Positions 49,956 to 61,226 of a stretch of 64,000 nucleotides of DNA are shown piece after piece (the first letter of the stretch is position 1; each line of letters opens with the position of its first letter). Origin of the DNA: Schistocephalus solidus (lineage: Eukaryota; Platyhelminthes; Cestoda; Diphyllobothriidea; Diphyllobothriidae); the NCBI GenBank assembly GCA_017591395.1, contig WEDG01000293.1, forward strand, positions 1 through 64,000, given 5' to 3'. The translations under genes were made by a program, and so were the position numbers. Below the pieces are notes generated by a model, which saw nothing but the letters and a program-made list of their open reading frames with translations, did no database searches and had not been told where the DNA came from.

Positions 49956-51914
49956 CTACTGATCACTATGAAGTTGTCTGTGTGGGCTCTATATTGAGCT
50001 CCAAAGCGTTACGATCGGTCTCTTCCTTGAATTTTTTCCGTGGTACTCATGTTTAATCTTGCTTTCTTTTATACTTTAGTGCAAAATTCGGTCGGTGACA
50101 TTACAGACTGTTTAATACGGCAATCAAAACCTGTGATCGGTTCTGTTAGTGATGTTACTTGGCCTGCCCGTCTCTCTCGGTCAAAAGGAAAATAGCGAAG
50201 TGCTGGGGTTCTAGTGCAACAACAGCATAGCCCAGGTGTTTTTTCTATCCTCATATTCTCCTTAAAATATTCCAGAATAAATCCAGATTTTCGCTTCAGT
50301 GTTGTTTAAATAAATGAATAAAATTTGGGTTTTTTCTAAGTTTATCGATGTCAGCTGAAAGCTTGGCGATGTTAATTGCTTGGTCAGCCAAGGGGCCTGT
50401 GTGCTTATTACGAGTTGTTTTCCCTATCTGATGCTGATGATTATGGTTATGTTCCGGAGGCATGCCGAATTTTCGCCTCACTGAAATTGAAGTGGAAGGA
50501 ATTCGTAGCTCGGCAAAACTGTCGAAGAATCAGTTATTGGGGTGGGCATTTTCATCACCCGACCTTTTCCTGTCCAATCTCTGACGAGATAAAGCTCAAA
50601 GTAGGATTAATTCCCATAATTTTGGGACATCTATGGCTAGTGTGGTTGCGTTGGTGGGGTTCCCCAACTCGACCTGTTACCAAGCTTCTAGGTCCGTTAC
50701 TTTCGTTCAGCCCGTCTCTGTCATCTATTTGCTACATCCGTCATCAATGTCTAACCTGTCGGAACGTGAATGTTCTGAGTTGTCCCGGAATGGAAACAAA
50801 ACCAAGTGACTGGACAAGGGTGTGAACTTGATGCACGCTAAGTATTGCGACAGATTTGCTAGGATGGGCTAGATAGGATCCCTGTAAGGGCCTTTATGCG
50901 ACCCCTGAAACCGGTCTGACATGACACCGTGTTGGGGCTAACGATGCCTCAGTCCTTTGCGGCATGCCCTGCTGGCTAGGTGGGGAAGCGCCAGGTTTAA
51001 GCTGGTTAGCCTCTGCAAACATGCAAATATACAGTTGTGTTAATCCGGGCTTGCCAATAGAAACATAATGCACTGGGATGCCGACTCCGACCTAGTGGTG
51101 CTCATAGTCGAGGTTAGAAAGATTGTCGGATGAGGGTCACTATGCCTTTTGCCTCTCTCTCACCTGCGTGAGATCCTAGTAGCCCTTACTGGTGCCTTGT
51201 ACATCCGGAATGCGGGCAGCTGGGCCGCGTATGCTCTGCTAGCCATTGCGCCCACACCCGGTCTCCTTCACTTCGTCTTGTCTCCGGGAGATGTAGAGCG
51301 AGGAGGGTTTCCCATATAGGCTGCGAAATTCTGCCACTGCAAACTTATTTGCGGACAAGTCATTGCCGCTGGGCTCACCTCTTGGGAGAGCAGTGGACAT
51401 AATCACTTGCGAAAGGTCGACTTGTCACCTTATTCTGGTTATCGCATGATGCATTGGCGCTAGCGCATTAGCATGCCTGCACTTTATGGCTCTTTGTTCT
51501 TCTAACTGGATTCTATGGAGCCGTGGCTGTTACGGCATATCCATTACCATGTTAATGCTTGTATGGTCGTCAGTCGTACTTATAGGAGAATACTTACTCA
51601 TAACGAATATCTCTCTCCTTGAATTTGCCTTTTTTACTTTGACGTGCACATGATGAGGAAAGTGGGGGTTACCGTTACCTTGACTTGTATCACAATGGAG
51701 TTCCCCGGCCAATAATGGTACCTGCGGTTCCGAGTACGGTCTCAACCCAGTTGCATTTAGCAGCTCTGAATTAGTACTGCTATGGGACGCCTACGCATTT
51801 GCTGGACTTTAATCTTCCCATTAAATGCTGACACACCGATAGGATATTTGAGGCCGCTAAGTTTTTCGCAATTGGGTGAAGTGCGTATTTAAATTTACCG
51901 TCGGGATTCGACCT
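49956..51914. other. Unassigned sequence
   Basis: No gene is recognised. The open frame at 50376-50825 is unrelated to domains I know. 50820-51500 has balanced composition and may belong to an unrecognised repeat. Confidence 0.4.
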
Positions 51915-52295
51915 GGTAGGGATGTCTTGTATGGTCGCCTAAACAGGACACGCGAGTAGGAACCGCCCCGCCCGCTTAAAACAGCTGAACTTATGGTAAG
52001 TTTCAGGAAGGGTAAACAGTCCCGTGTCTTAACGTTAACACTAAACCTAACATAAAACTACACTATCATGTTAATCTTAACTCTAGCCCTGAACTTAAAC
52101 CTACCGTTAGCACGATAATAACCTTTATCCTAATCATAACCCTAACCCCAACGCTGACCTTAAACTCGAACTTCAACCTAACCCTCAACTTAATCCTAAA
52201 CATAATTTCCTTGGAATTTAGCGCAAAGTCGCACATATTGTGGACGGTTCCTTTTCCCGTGTCATGTTTAGGTGGCCATACAAGGTATCCTTACC
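51915..52295 (+). mobile_element. MITE with telomere-like interior, copy 2
   Basis: The left end GGTAGGGATGTCTTGTATGG and the inverted right end GGTAAGGATACCTTGTATGG agree in 17 of 20 positions and continue as CGCCTAAACAGGACAC-like. The interior is CCTAAC-type degenerate repeats. The flanks share TTCGAC, consistent with an eroded target duplication. Length 381 bp. Confidence 0.85.
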
Positions 52296-52957
52296 TTCGA
52301 CGCATCCGACAACGCGTTCAAACGCTGGCTTGTTTCCGCCAGTCTTTTTGCGCCTGGTTTGGCATCAAGACGAACCGGGTTGCTCGCATTGCCAATCTTA
52401 CTGTAACCGGACCTCAATTGTACTTTCTCAACTGATCTACATTGTCCTCTATTCTTGTTCTATACGCAAAGTTCGGCTTCAGAGGGGAGCGCAGTAGGGA
52501 CTAAGGGTCAGTCCAACTCCCCTAACCTAGACGACCGTCGCCGCATTACCCATATTCGTTCGCACGCTAACATGCCTGTACTTCCTCGTCCTTCCTGTCT
52601 GTCAAAGTAAAATTGCCGAAAACTTGAAGGTTCACAAATCAGAAGATAGTTATGTGAACCTTATTTTCCTGAGGTGAATATGTGCAGTCACAAGTTAAGT
52701 GACGTCAGTCGCTTAAGTTGTTTGTCCAGGCTCGAAGCGTGTGCGGCTGCGACCATCTATTAAAAGAAAAATTTTGATCAGCGTCAAAGCTGAAGGTTTA
52801 GTTAGGCGTGTCAAGCGGATCGAAGGCGACATGGGAAAGCGGTGGGTGCTGACGATCATGCGAACGGGCAGCTGCAGGAGCCTCAACTATACCAAAGGTG
52901 CCGTGTAGCGATGCCAGATGGTTTGTTCATATCTAAAAAACATGAGTAACCAAACGG
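52296..52957. other. Unassigned sequence
   Basis: No gene is recognised. The 52900s may include the 3' end of the minus-strand gypsy element, but no LTR boundary is visible. Confidence 0.4.
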
Positions 52958-54070
52958 TCAGGAAAAATAACCCGGCGTCCACTGTATGTGATACGGAGTG
53001 GGAACAGGAGGGTAGAGGGTTGAGAGTGTGTTGCGATGGAATACTTTGAGTGTGATAATGAAACTATGTCGGGAAGGAATAGACGGGATAGAGGGTAGGA
53101 GCAGTGGAGGAGAATGAGTTAGGGGGTCAGCACCTTGCTCTTGAGACAGGTCCGGTGGTTCATCGGGGACAGCAGCCTTAACGTTGTTGATGCTAACCAC
53201 GTCCTCCTGGTCACCACGAAGGTTCCGAAAGGTCTTGGTATTGTGTGAGAGTGGCCTGAGCACATGAACGCGGTTGACCAAGCCTTTTACGAACGCATAA
53301 ATTGCCGTAAACGATGTACAAAAGTGTCGGGACTCGGCGCCACGGGAGGTTTAGTTGATCATCTGGCCTGGCAGTTGGAGGTAGTGTCAAACGCTAATTT
53401 GGCCGCGCTGCAATTCGGATCTGACTCCCTGGGTGCGCGAATGCCGTGGAGCGCAATTGACAGATTGTCGGACCAGTTGGCCGTGACACACAGGGTGGTA
53501 TTTTGCTGACAGGAGAAACGCTCAACCATGCCGTTGGCTGCAGTGGTAGGCTATCGTCCGAATGCGTGTGCAGCCGAAAACGTTGGAGGGCCTGGGAAGA
53601 GGGCAGGTTCTAAATGGGTACCTCCGTCCGTCGTAACTGTGGGTCGAACACGGAATCTGGCGATATAACGACTGACAAAATACTTGAAGGTGGGTTCAGC
53701 CTCTACGTTCGCCAAAAGGATGACCTCAGTCCAACGGGTTTATCGATCGACGCGTGTAAAATGAGGGAAACCAATGGATAGAGGCAAGGTACCTAAGATA
53801 TCCAGATGCACATGGCTCAAGCACGCGTCAGGACTGGAAGACGTGCCAGGTTGAGAATTTTTGGCGCCGCACCTTTTCCGTTGATAACTCAGACACGAGC
53901 GTACCCAAGCCTTTGACGTCCTTGTTCATGGCAGGCCAGATAAAATATTTCCGTGAGGAGCTTTTATGTTGCTTCGATCCAAAGATGGGAGAGTTCATGA
54001 AAAGAGTGAAACATAGCCCGACACATCGAGACGGGCACGAAGATACAATGAAAGGGGATTGAGACGTCAC
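52958..54070 (-). pseudogene. Gypsy integrase and C-terminal tail
   Basis: 54070-53828 includes YFIWPAMNKDVKGLGT and remnants of the zinc domain. Below it the minus strand reads RVRPTVTTDGGTHLEPALF (second catalytic Asp as TTDGG rather than TTDRG) and TAANGMVERF (catalytic Glu). The end has EDVVSINNVKAAVPDEPPDL, the conserved tail of this gypsy family. Several in-frame stops occur. Confidence 0.75.
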
Positions 54071-54125
54071 AAAGGATTGTGCCCGTTATGGAGAAAGGAA
54101 ATGGTGTGCTCTCAGAGCCTAAGAC

Positions 54126-55352
54126 AGCAGGCTAAGCCAACTGCAGAATGCATGCATTAAATCAGACAGCCAAGAAGCATGTGCCGCAGCATCGAGCACG
54201 TTGGATGCTCACGCGTGTGGCCCAATCAGTAGGTAGTCAAAAATTCGAGATTTTCCTGCGCAGAGGTTCTCGGACAAGAAATGACCAATCCATGACCGAC
54301 ACGTCATAGGCCGGAATCTTCTAGAACGCTCTCCATGACGGAAACACGACAGGATGGAATGCTCTAGAACGCTCAGGACTCCACATAAATGGGACAAGCT
54401 TTTGCGAAGAGAAAAATCCGAGTGTTCGCAGACAATAGTGTTTGTTCCCCGAATTCCATCTACCCGTCGGGCAATAACGATTGGCAACAGAACAGCAGAA
54501 CATAGCAAGCAGTTACTTGACGCACAACAACTTTGCTCGCAGAAATGCAAAAACAAGGGACTCCAGCTGGCAAGAACGATAAGGATGCCTTGTATGGCCG
54601 CTTAAGCGGGACACGGGACTGGGAAACGCTCCACCCACTTAAAATAGGTGAACTTACCGTAAATTTCAGGAAGGGAAATATGCCCGTGTCTTAACGCTAA
54701 AAATTACCCGAACATAAAACCAAATTGTAACCTTAATCTTTACCCTAGGCCTAATCTAAGCCGAAACTCTGTAGGTAACACGATAATACCCTTAATCATT
54801 AGCCTAATTATGGCCCTAATCCCGACTCTTCAAACCTAAACCTTACCATAAATTTAACCTTAAACCTTATTTTAATCTTAAAATTAATTTCCGTGGAATT
54901 TAGCGCAAGACTACATGTATTATGGAGGGTTTCGAATCCCGTGTCCTGTTTAGGCGGTCATACAGGGCATCTTTACCGGCAAGAACAAACGAAGAAGTCT
55001 CAAAGACCCGATCACTCACCAGTCGTTTTAGGCCAACGGGTAGATGGACAGCGTGTTCAGGGAACAAACACTATTCTTAGCCTACAAACTCTCGGTTTTT
55101 TCTCTTATCAAAAACTTGGCCTGTTTATTTTGAGTCCTGAACCTTCTATAACATTCCGGCCTATGTCGTGTCGGTCGTGCATTTGCTGTTTCTTGTGCTA
55201 GAATACCTTCTCGGGAAAATCTCGAATTTTCGAGGGCTACTGACTGAGCTGCACGCATGAGCAAAGGCACCCCAAGTGTTCGATACTGCGGCACATGTTT
55301 TTTGGCTGACTGATTTAGTGTGTGCATTCCGTATCGGGCGTGGCCTGCTGCA
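54126..55352. mobile_element. Long-inverted-repeat (foldback-like) element
   Basis: 54126-54485 and 55016-55352 are inverted copies of each other. For example AATCAGACAGCCAAGAAGCA at the left matches the reverse complement of the right arm in 17 of 20 bases, and the inner part shares CCATCTACCCGT. The arms are about 340-360 bp, diverged. The spacer contains MITE copy 3. No transposase is seen, so it is non-autonomous. It lies within the gypsy element. The outer ends are approximate. Confidence 0.7.
54578..54977 (+). mobile_element. MITE with telomere-like interior, copy 3, with target duplication
   Basis: Flanked by the exact direct repeat GGCAAGAAC (54569-54577 and 54978-54986), a 9 bp target duplication. 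The left end reads GATAAGGATGCCTTGTATGG; the right end inverted reads GGTAAAGATGCCCTGTATGA. The terminal inverted repeats are about 40 bp. The interior has degenerate CCTAAC/TTAACC repeats. A 9 bp duplication with long inverted ends is most like Mutator-type transposons, which is an inference. Length 400 bp. Confidence 0.9.
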
Positions 55353-55609
55353 CCGGGCTTGGTTACGCCTTCCTGTCACCTCAGCTTGTGACGCTACACT
55401 TTCCGTTCTCCAGTACCGGTGGTCAGTGGAACGTCTGTGAGCTGAACCCCAGTGACTGATTCCTCGGCAGGACAAGATACTCGTCGTTGCTTAGCCGTGA
55501 TGGCACCAAGGTCAATCCTGTGTGAGAGCTGGAGAGCAGAGAGGGAAGGTCTGAACATAATGTCAATCAGCTAATTTTTCGTGTCATCCATGTGGCGGAG
55601 GTCGGTAGT

Positions 55610-56400
55610 GAATTGTTAGATGGAGTCCAGACAGGAATGTCTCTCTCGGATCATGCTTGTCAGAGAGCAAAAGGCACAAGTCAGCGGCTTAGGGTCCGTG
55701 AAAATTGTGAGGTCACGACATTCGAGGCAGCGTCGGAAATGCTTCATGGGCAGGTAAATGGTGAGTAGTTCACAGTCAAAGGTATTGTATCGCGTTTCAG
55801 TCGGCGAGTTTCTTGGAAAGGAAAGCCAATAGCCAGATCTCACGAGCAACGAGTTGTGAAAGGACTGCGCCTAGGGCTACGGTTGAAGATTCTACCATCA
55901 GCGACCGAGGAGCTCCGGAAGCAGAGTACGTAATCAAAGTGGTGGTAGTAAAAGGGAAGTTTTGATTGTTTTAAAGGCAATCAGAGCTTCACCAGTGACC
56001 AGAAGGGAACCGTTGGAATCAGAAAGCACGGTATTGAGTGGCAGTCAGATGTCGGTGCAGTTCGGTAGGTGTCAGTGGTAAAAGTTGACCATGTGGAATG
56101 GACGTTGCAACTGATGCTTTGAGGTTGGTTGATAAAAATCACGAGTAGCTTCAACTTTGGAGGACAGAAGACGGAAGCCTTCAGCATCAAAATGATGACC
56201 AAGAAATTCAAGAGAAATCGCATCAAAAACACATTTTAATGGGTGTATGAGGATGCCTACTTGTCTAGGCAGCCTAAAAAAACGAGCATCCTTGCGTTCT
56301 TCAAAATTTCGACTAACCACTAAGAGGTCATCGATGTAGAAATCCACAAATGGTAGGCCATGTAAGACCTCTGGAACATCTGGGCGATATTTTGAAGGTC
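55610..56400 (-). pseudogene. Gypsy reverse transcriptase and RNase H remnants
   Basis: 56400-56072 reads FYIDDLLVVSRNFEERKDAR (the YIDD catalytic box), PLKCVFDAISLEFLGHHFDA and HMVNFYH. 55849-55616 reads SPTETRYNTFDCELLTIYLP, then FTDPKPLTCAF, the RNase H block. Frameshifts separate the two. Confidence 0.8.
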
Positions 56401-57073
56401 GGATAGCATATTAATAACTATGAAAAGGCCAAGTGGGATAGTAACGGCAGTTTTCGGACAGTCGAATGATTTTCAAGATCCCACGAATGGGACTGGGGTG
56501 CTTTAGTGGAAAGAACACTTTCGTGTCGATCTAGGATAGATGCTTTAACTGCGTGTTATGGAAAATGACGCGTGACTTTGTCTCTATACTGTCGGCCCCT
56601 CCCACAACACTCGCCGCAACTATGCTCTCTGTTTTGGTATCTTCTATAGCACTCCCCTGCAGTTTCCCATAGTGTTGCATTCCCCACCGGTTGCTGAGCA
56701 GGTATATCGGCATCCCCTCCCAACAAGACAGATCATCCGTCTGCTTTAACACATACTTTCTTGGGCGGATGTGGTGCACAACTTCCTCGCTGCGAAACTG
56801 GTGTTTACTTATGTTCGGATGTTGAAGGAGAAGCTCCCGCTAAGCGCAAGCCACATCTGTATCCAGGACAGAAAAATTTCAGGTAGTTTTAAATGGAGTC
56901 AACCCACGAATAGGTAGACCAGTTGTAGGGTCAAGCATTCGGGAACACCGACAGCCCCCTAGGAGATCCAACTCAATTGGAAAGTCGGAGGCGAGAATCA
57001 GGGTTTGGAACAGGCTACCAAACGTTGTAACAGCGGAGCAGTTTGCAGCTTGGAGTGGAGGCCAGGTTTCCTG

Positions 57074-57298
57074 TCAGTGGCGATCGGCTGGATAGGGAGG
57101 GGCTGCGTTGATCTGGGCTCCGGTGTCCACAAGGAAATGCCCACGAATTAGGCTGTCACAGGCACAGAAGTTGCAACTAAAGCTGGGGACGCATGAGAGC
57201 TTGGCTTTACTGATATTTAGGTTGCCCTGCTTCGACCGTGTGGGGTGCTTCGAGGTGAGGGACGAACTTTGGAACCAAATAACGTATTCTACCAGCAA
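57074..57298 (-). pseudogene. Gypsy aspartic protease
   Basis: GHFLVDTGAQINAAPP carries the DTG catalytic triad of retroviral-type proteases, which would cut the Gag-Pol polyprotein. The upstream part (LSCVPSFSCNFCACDSL) is in the same frame. A stop follows 57074. Confidence 0.75.
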
Positions 57299-57399
57299 GC
57301 GGTAGCTGGGCTGGAACTTGCCGAGTGGATGAACTTTGTGAGCTGCTACCTGCTACCGAAAATTGCTCAAGTATTGTGTGAGACTTGCCATTCGTGACC

Positions 57400-57615
57400 T
57401 TAAATCGGAGTGAGGAGGCACGGGAGACGCTGTGGTAGTTGGAAGTGTGACCACGAAGACTTCAAAAAGTCGTGCATATCTATCAGGCTGTTAGCCACCT
57501 GGGAGAGTTGGGTGGCTGAAAGAATGTCAGGTGCGGGTGCCAAGATGTGCTCCACTTCTGGTGTAGCTTCGTCCATTGTCAACTCTTGACTATCACGCAT
57601 ATTGTGAAGGAACAA
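57400..57615 (-). pseudogene. Gypsy Gag C-terminal remnant
   Basis: ATPEVEHILAPAPDILSATQ and LSQVANSLIDMHDFLK look like the Gag helical region that precedes the protease in flatworm gypsy elements. This rests on position and general resemblance. Confidence 0.45.
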
Positions 57616-57971
57616 GACTGACGTTCAGAAGGGGTCACCACTCTTCGGAGTACAATAGTCGAGAATGTCAAGGCTGTAAAATCATAAAGGAGGGAAGACA
57701 GGTATATGGACATACTGTTCACTGGAGCAGAGAGCATGCAGGCACCCCCACTAGCAGCCTCACAAGGCAAGCGATGTCAGCCGCTTAATTTGTTCTCCCA
57801 GGCGCAAAGTGTGCGGCTGCAACCAATCAGTGAAGGCAAAAATATCGATCTGCTTCATGGCCTCGAAAGTTGGCGGTTGAGTCATGCGCGTACACACACA
57901 CAACACATACACTGGGCCGACGGCGTGGTCTGGTGCAAGCGTCAGATTGGTAGCCTTACAAGCCACGGTTT

Positions 57972-58980
57972 CTAGGACATCGTGATTTTATCAGGTACAT
58001 TATGATGATTGTGAGGATGTTGTCTATGTATTAGTGTAGATGGTGTGCGCTGATGTGGCTTAGCCTCCGGTGGTTTGCCGCAGGTTGTCATGGAGGCGCA
58101 TGTGTCGTAATAGGCCCATGCGGTGTGCAAATAAGCGGGAGCAGTGAGGGCAGTGGAGGCGGGCGCGGCGACTGTATGTCGGAGCACCAGGCAATTGTTC
58201 GCCAGCCTCCGTGCGATGGATTCGCAGGTGACCGACCAGGCCACTGCATGAGTTGAAGTTGCGGGAGCATTGTGGGCAGGAGAAATCGCTAGAGGCTGGG
58301 GGATGTCATTCATGGTAGTGGGGGTGGCAGTAGTGGTAAGAATGGCAGGAGCGGAGGGTGTACATGATGTATCGGTGTTGTCGGCATTGCGGTGAATTCC
58401 GCTGTCATGGACGCGCATGTGACCGAATAGACCCATGCGATGAGTGAATGCGCGAGGACAGTGAGGGCAGTGGAAACGGCGATCTCTGTTGTCTGTTGGT
58501 GCTCCAGGCACTGGTTCACCAGTCTCTGTACGATGGATTTGCAAATGACAAACCAGGCCGATGCGTGAGGTGAATGTGCGGTCGCATTGAGGACAGTTTA
58601 GGAGAGAGGCCCCATCACTGATGGTGGTGGTGGTGGTAGTGAAGGCGGTGGTGGTTGTGGTGGTGGGGGTAACAGGTGATGAGTAGAGGGATATGGTCTC
58701 TATGATGATCGGAGTAATTGAATTGATGCCAGGAGTGAGGGTGGGGGATTCTGAAGGAGGGTTGGCAGAATTTGACGTAGCAATCGGAATTGTCTGATTG
58801 CTGGTGAATTGCGTCCGAAGATGTCCAACCAGGCCGATTCGCGCGCGGAAGATGCGCTGACAGTGCGGGCATGTTGGTAGGGCCTGGGCATCGACGATGT
58901 TGGTCCGGGGCGCTGGTGACTTTCATGCCGCTCTTTTGGCCTTGGCGGCGGCGATCCGGTTGGCCTCATAGATTGCTGAA
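57972..58980 (-). pseudogene. C2H2 zinc-finger array at LINE C-terminus
   Basis: The first finger, near 58860, is CQRIFRARIGLVGHLRTQ, whose last zinc ligand is lost. Then CPQCDRTFTSRIGLVCHLQI with H, and CPHCPRAFTHRMGLFGHMRV with H. Two more fingers lie at 58280-58070 (CSRNFNSCSGLVGHLRIH; CPHCSRLFAHRMGLLRHMRL) in a shifted frame. Thr/Ser-rich linkers separate them, and RTETGEPVPGAPT recurs as a linker. Such fingers probably bind the element RNA or target DNA. Confidence 0.8.
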
Positions 58981-59159
58981 CCAGTCTTCACGGATCTTCT
59001 CTATGCCGGTCTATCCTGGGTGAGGTCCTCCCAGGTCGCCGGGTTGATTTGCAGTTGCTCCAGCGATTTTTCAGTGTCCTTGTAGCGTCGTTTTTGACCT
59101 CCTGTCGGCGAGCATCCGTAGCGACATTTCCGTAGAAAAGTCATTTGAGTAGTCGCTCG

Positions 59160-60150
59160 TCATCCATTCTTATCAGGTGGCCGCTCCATCGCAGTTGCAC
59201 TTGCCTCAGCATGGCGTGGATGCTGAGGATTCCGATCCGCTCCAGGACTTCCGTGTCCAGGATCATGTCTTGCCATCTCAGCTTCAGTATTCTGCGGAGG
59301 CAGCTGAGATAGAAGTGATTCAGCTTTTTGGCTTGGTTCGAGTAGACGGTCGCAGGTCTCCGCTCCGTAAAGAAGTGTCGTCAAGACGACGGCCTTGTAC
59401 ATCTTCAGTTTGGTGTTCAGGTAAAAATCGTGGCGATTTCACACGGAGGCCTGCAGCCGGTCGAAGGCCTGACTAGCTTTGGAGATCCGTTGGGCAACCT
59501 CGTCATCAATTCTCGTGTTGCGTGACAGCGTGCTTCCTAGATAAGCGAAGTTTTCCACGTTTTTGAGTTGAGCACCATTGACATTGATTCGTGGAGCATT
59601 GTATTCCGCGCTGGGTGGCGGCTGGGGCATGACAACCGTTTTGGCTGTACTGATTGTTAATTCAAAATCGGCACAGCCTGCGGCAAAGAGGTTCATGCTT
59701 CTTTGCATGTCCTCCTCCGTCACGGTGTTAAGGGCGCAGTCGTCCGCGAAGAGCGAGTCATGGACTGTAGTCGTAGACACGCGCGTTAAAGCCCGCATAA
59801 GCCGACTGTTGAGAAGATGTCCGTCAGTTCTGTAGGCGATGCGGATGCCAGGCTGTTCCTCACGGTAGGCGTCCATTAGCATAGCAGAGAACTTGAGGCT
59901 GAACAGAGTGGGAGCCAATACGCAGCCCTGCTTCACTGCGTTGGTCACTGCAAATGCTTCGGATACCATCCCGTTGTCAGTGACGCGCGCCGTCATCCCG
60001 TCATGAAGCTGATGCACCATGTGCGTGAACCGCTCAGGACAGCCGAATTTTTGCATGACTTTCCACAGTCCATTGCTATTCACCGTGTCAAAGGCTTTCG
60101 TTAGATCCACGAAGGTAGTGTATAGGTGAGTTCGCATCTCCTGGCACTTC
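59160..60150 (-). pseudogene. LINE reverse transcriptase, catalytic half and connection
   Basis: 60137-59439 reads THLYTTFVDLTKAFDTVNSN (first Asp), NAVKQGCVLAPTLFSLKFSA, HDSLFADDCALNT (FADD intact) and NFAYLGSTLSRNTRIDDEVA. A premature TAG at 60150-60152 cuts it from the N-terminal half. 59402-59160 has [17 protein letters not shown], the connection block, after a frameshift near 59440. Confidence 0.85.
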
Positions 60151-60836
60151 TATTGCAACTGGCGGGCGGCAAAGATCATGTCGGTTGTTCCGCCGTGCCG
60201 GCGGAAGCCACATTGGCTTTCCGGGATCAGGCCCTGCTCTAGGTGACCGTTCATACGATTGAGAAGGATACGGGCAAAGATCTTCCCGGGGATGTTGAGC
60301 AACGAGATGCCTCTGTGATTATCACAGAGTTGTTGGTTCGCCTTCCGTTTGTAGAGATGGACGATGGTCACGTCTTTGAAATCCTGAGGAACTTGTCCTT
60401 TGTGCCACATCTCCTGGAAGACTGTGGCGAGTTCTGCCATCAGCCGGGGCCCACCGTGTTTGTAGACATCCGGTGGGATCGCGTCGGATCCCGGTGCTTT
60501 ACCGCTGGAAATCTGCTGCACGACCCGAATGGTTTCTGGAAGGGAAGGTGGCAAATCCAGGTCATTGTTCGTGTCCACTTGAGGGAGCCGGACAATGACA
60601 GCATCGGAGATGGCTGATGAGCAATTGCGGACACTTCTTAAGTGCTCGGCCCAGCGTTTCAGAATTTTTAATTTCTCTGTCAGCAGTGTTTTGCCGTCAG
60701 AGCTGAACAGCGGTGCGGTGCCCTTGATACACTGGCCGAAGATGGCATTGATAGCTTTAAAAAAGTTTTTCATTTCATTGCGGTCCGCATACCCCTGGAT
60801 TTCCTCAGCCTTTCGGATTATCCAGGCATCCTGCAT
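60150..60836 (-). pseudogene. LINE reverse transcriptase, N-terminal half
   Basis: Reads GYADRNEMKNFFKAINAIFG, QISSGKAPGSDAIPPDVYKH, IVHLYKRKANQQLCDNHRGI, SLLNIPGKIFARILLNRM and ESQCGFRRHGGTTDMIFAAR, the fingers and early palm of the RT. It ends in the stop that separates it from the catalytic half. Confidence 0.85.
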
Positions 60837-61226
60837 CTTCCGCAGCCGTTTCTGTACAAGGCGCCGGCATCTGAAGAAGGCTGCTTTGATGGCGTCAGTC
60901 CGAAAGTCAGTGTAGGCCTTAAGTATTCAATTCTTCTCCACACGTAAGTTGCTGATGTCGGTGTCATTTTCGTCAAACCAGTCCTGGTGTTGACGGCGTG
61001 CGCGTTGGAGGACTTCAAGGGCGGTGGACTGGATGACATTTCGCAGTTGACACCATCGTGTCTCAACGGTAGCATTATCATCTGGAGCATGCAGGTCCTC
61101 CAGTTTCTCGGTTATTTGGTTGCTGAAATCAAAACAGTGAGCAGGCAAATTTAATAAAAGAGTATTTAACTTACCTGGCGGCCTCTTACCTTGGGGCCTT
61201 CGTCGCGGTTGCAGTCGGGGCCTCAT

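Larger units (their letters stand above)
52958..57620 (-). mobile_element. Ty3/gypsy retrotransposon, minus strand, with nested insertions
   Basis: Order on the minus strand: Gag remnant (57615-57400), protease (57298-57074), RT (about 56400-55990), RNase H (about 55860-55610), integrase zinc domain (54070-53828), integrase core (about 53850-53260) and tail (53281-52958). A long-inverted-repeat element interrupts it at about 54126-55352, between RNase H and integrase. LTRs are not recognised. Many stops show it is inactive. Confidence 0.8.

Noticed and set aside
50376..50825. 149-codon + strand frame
   Set aside because: Composition and content look non-coding; no domain and no splice context.
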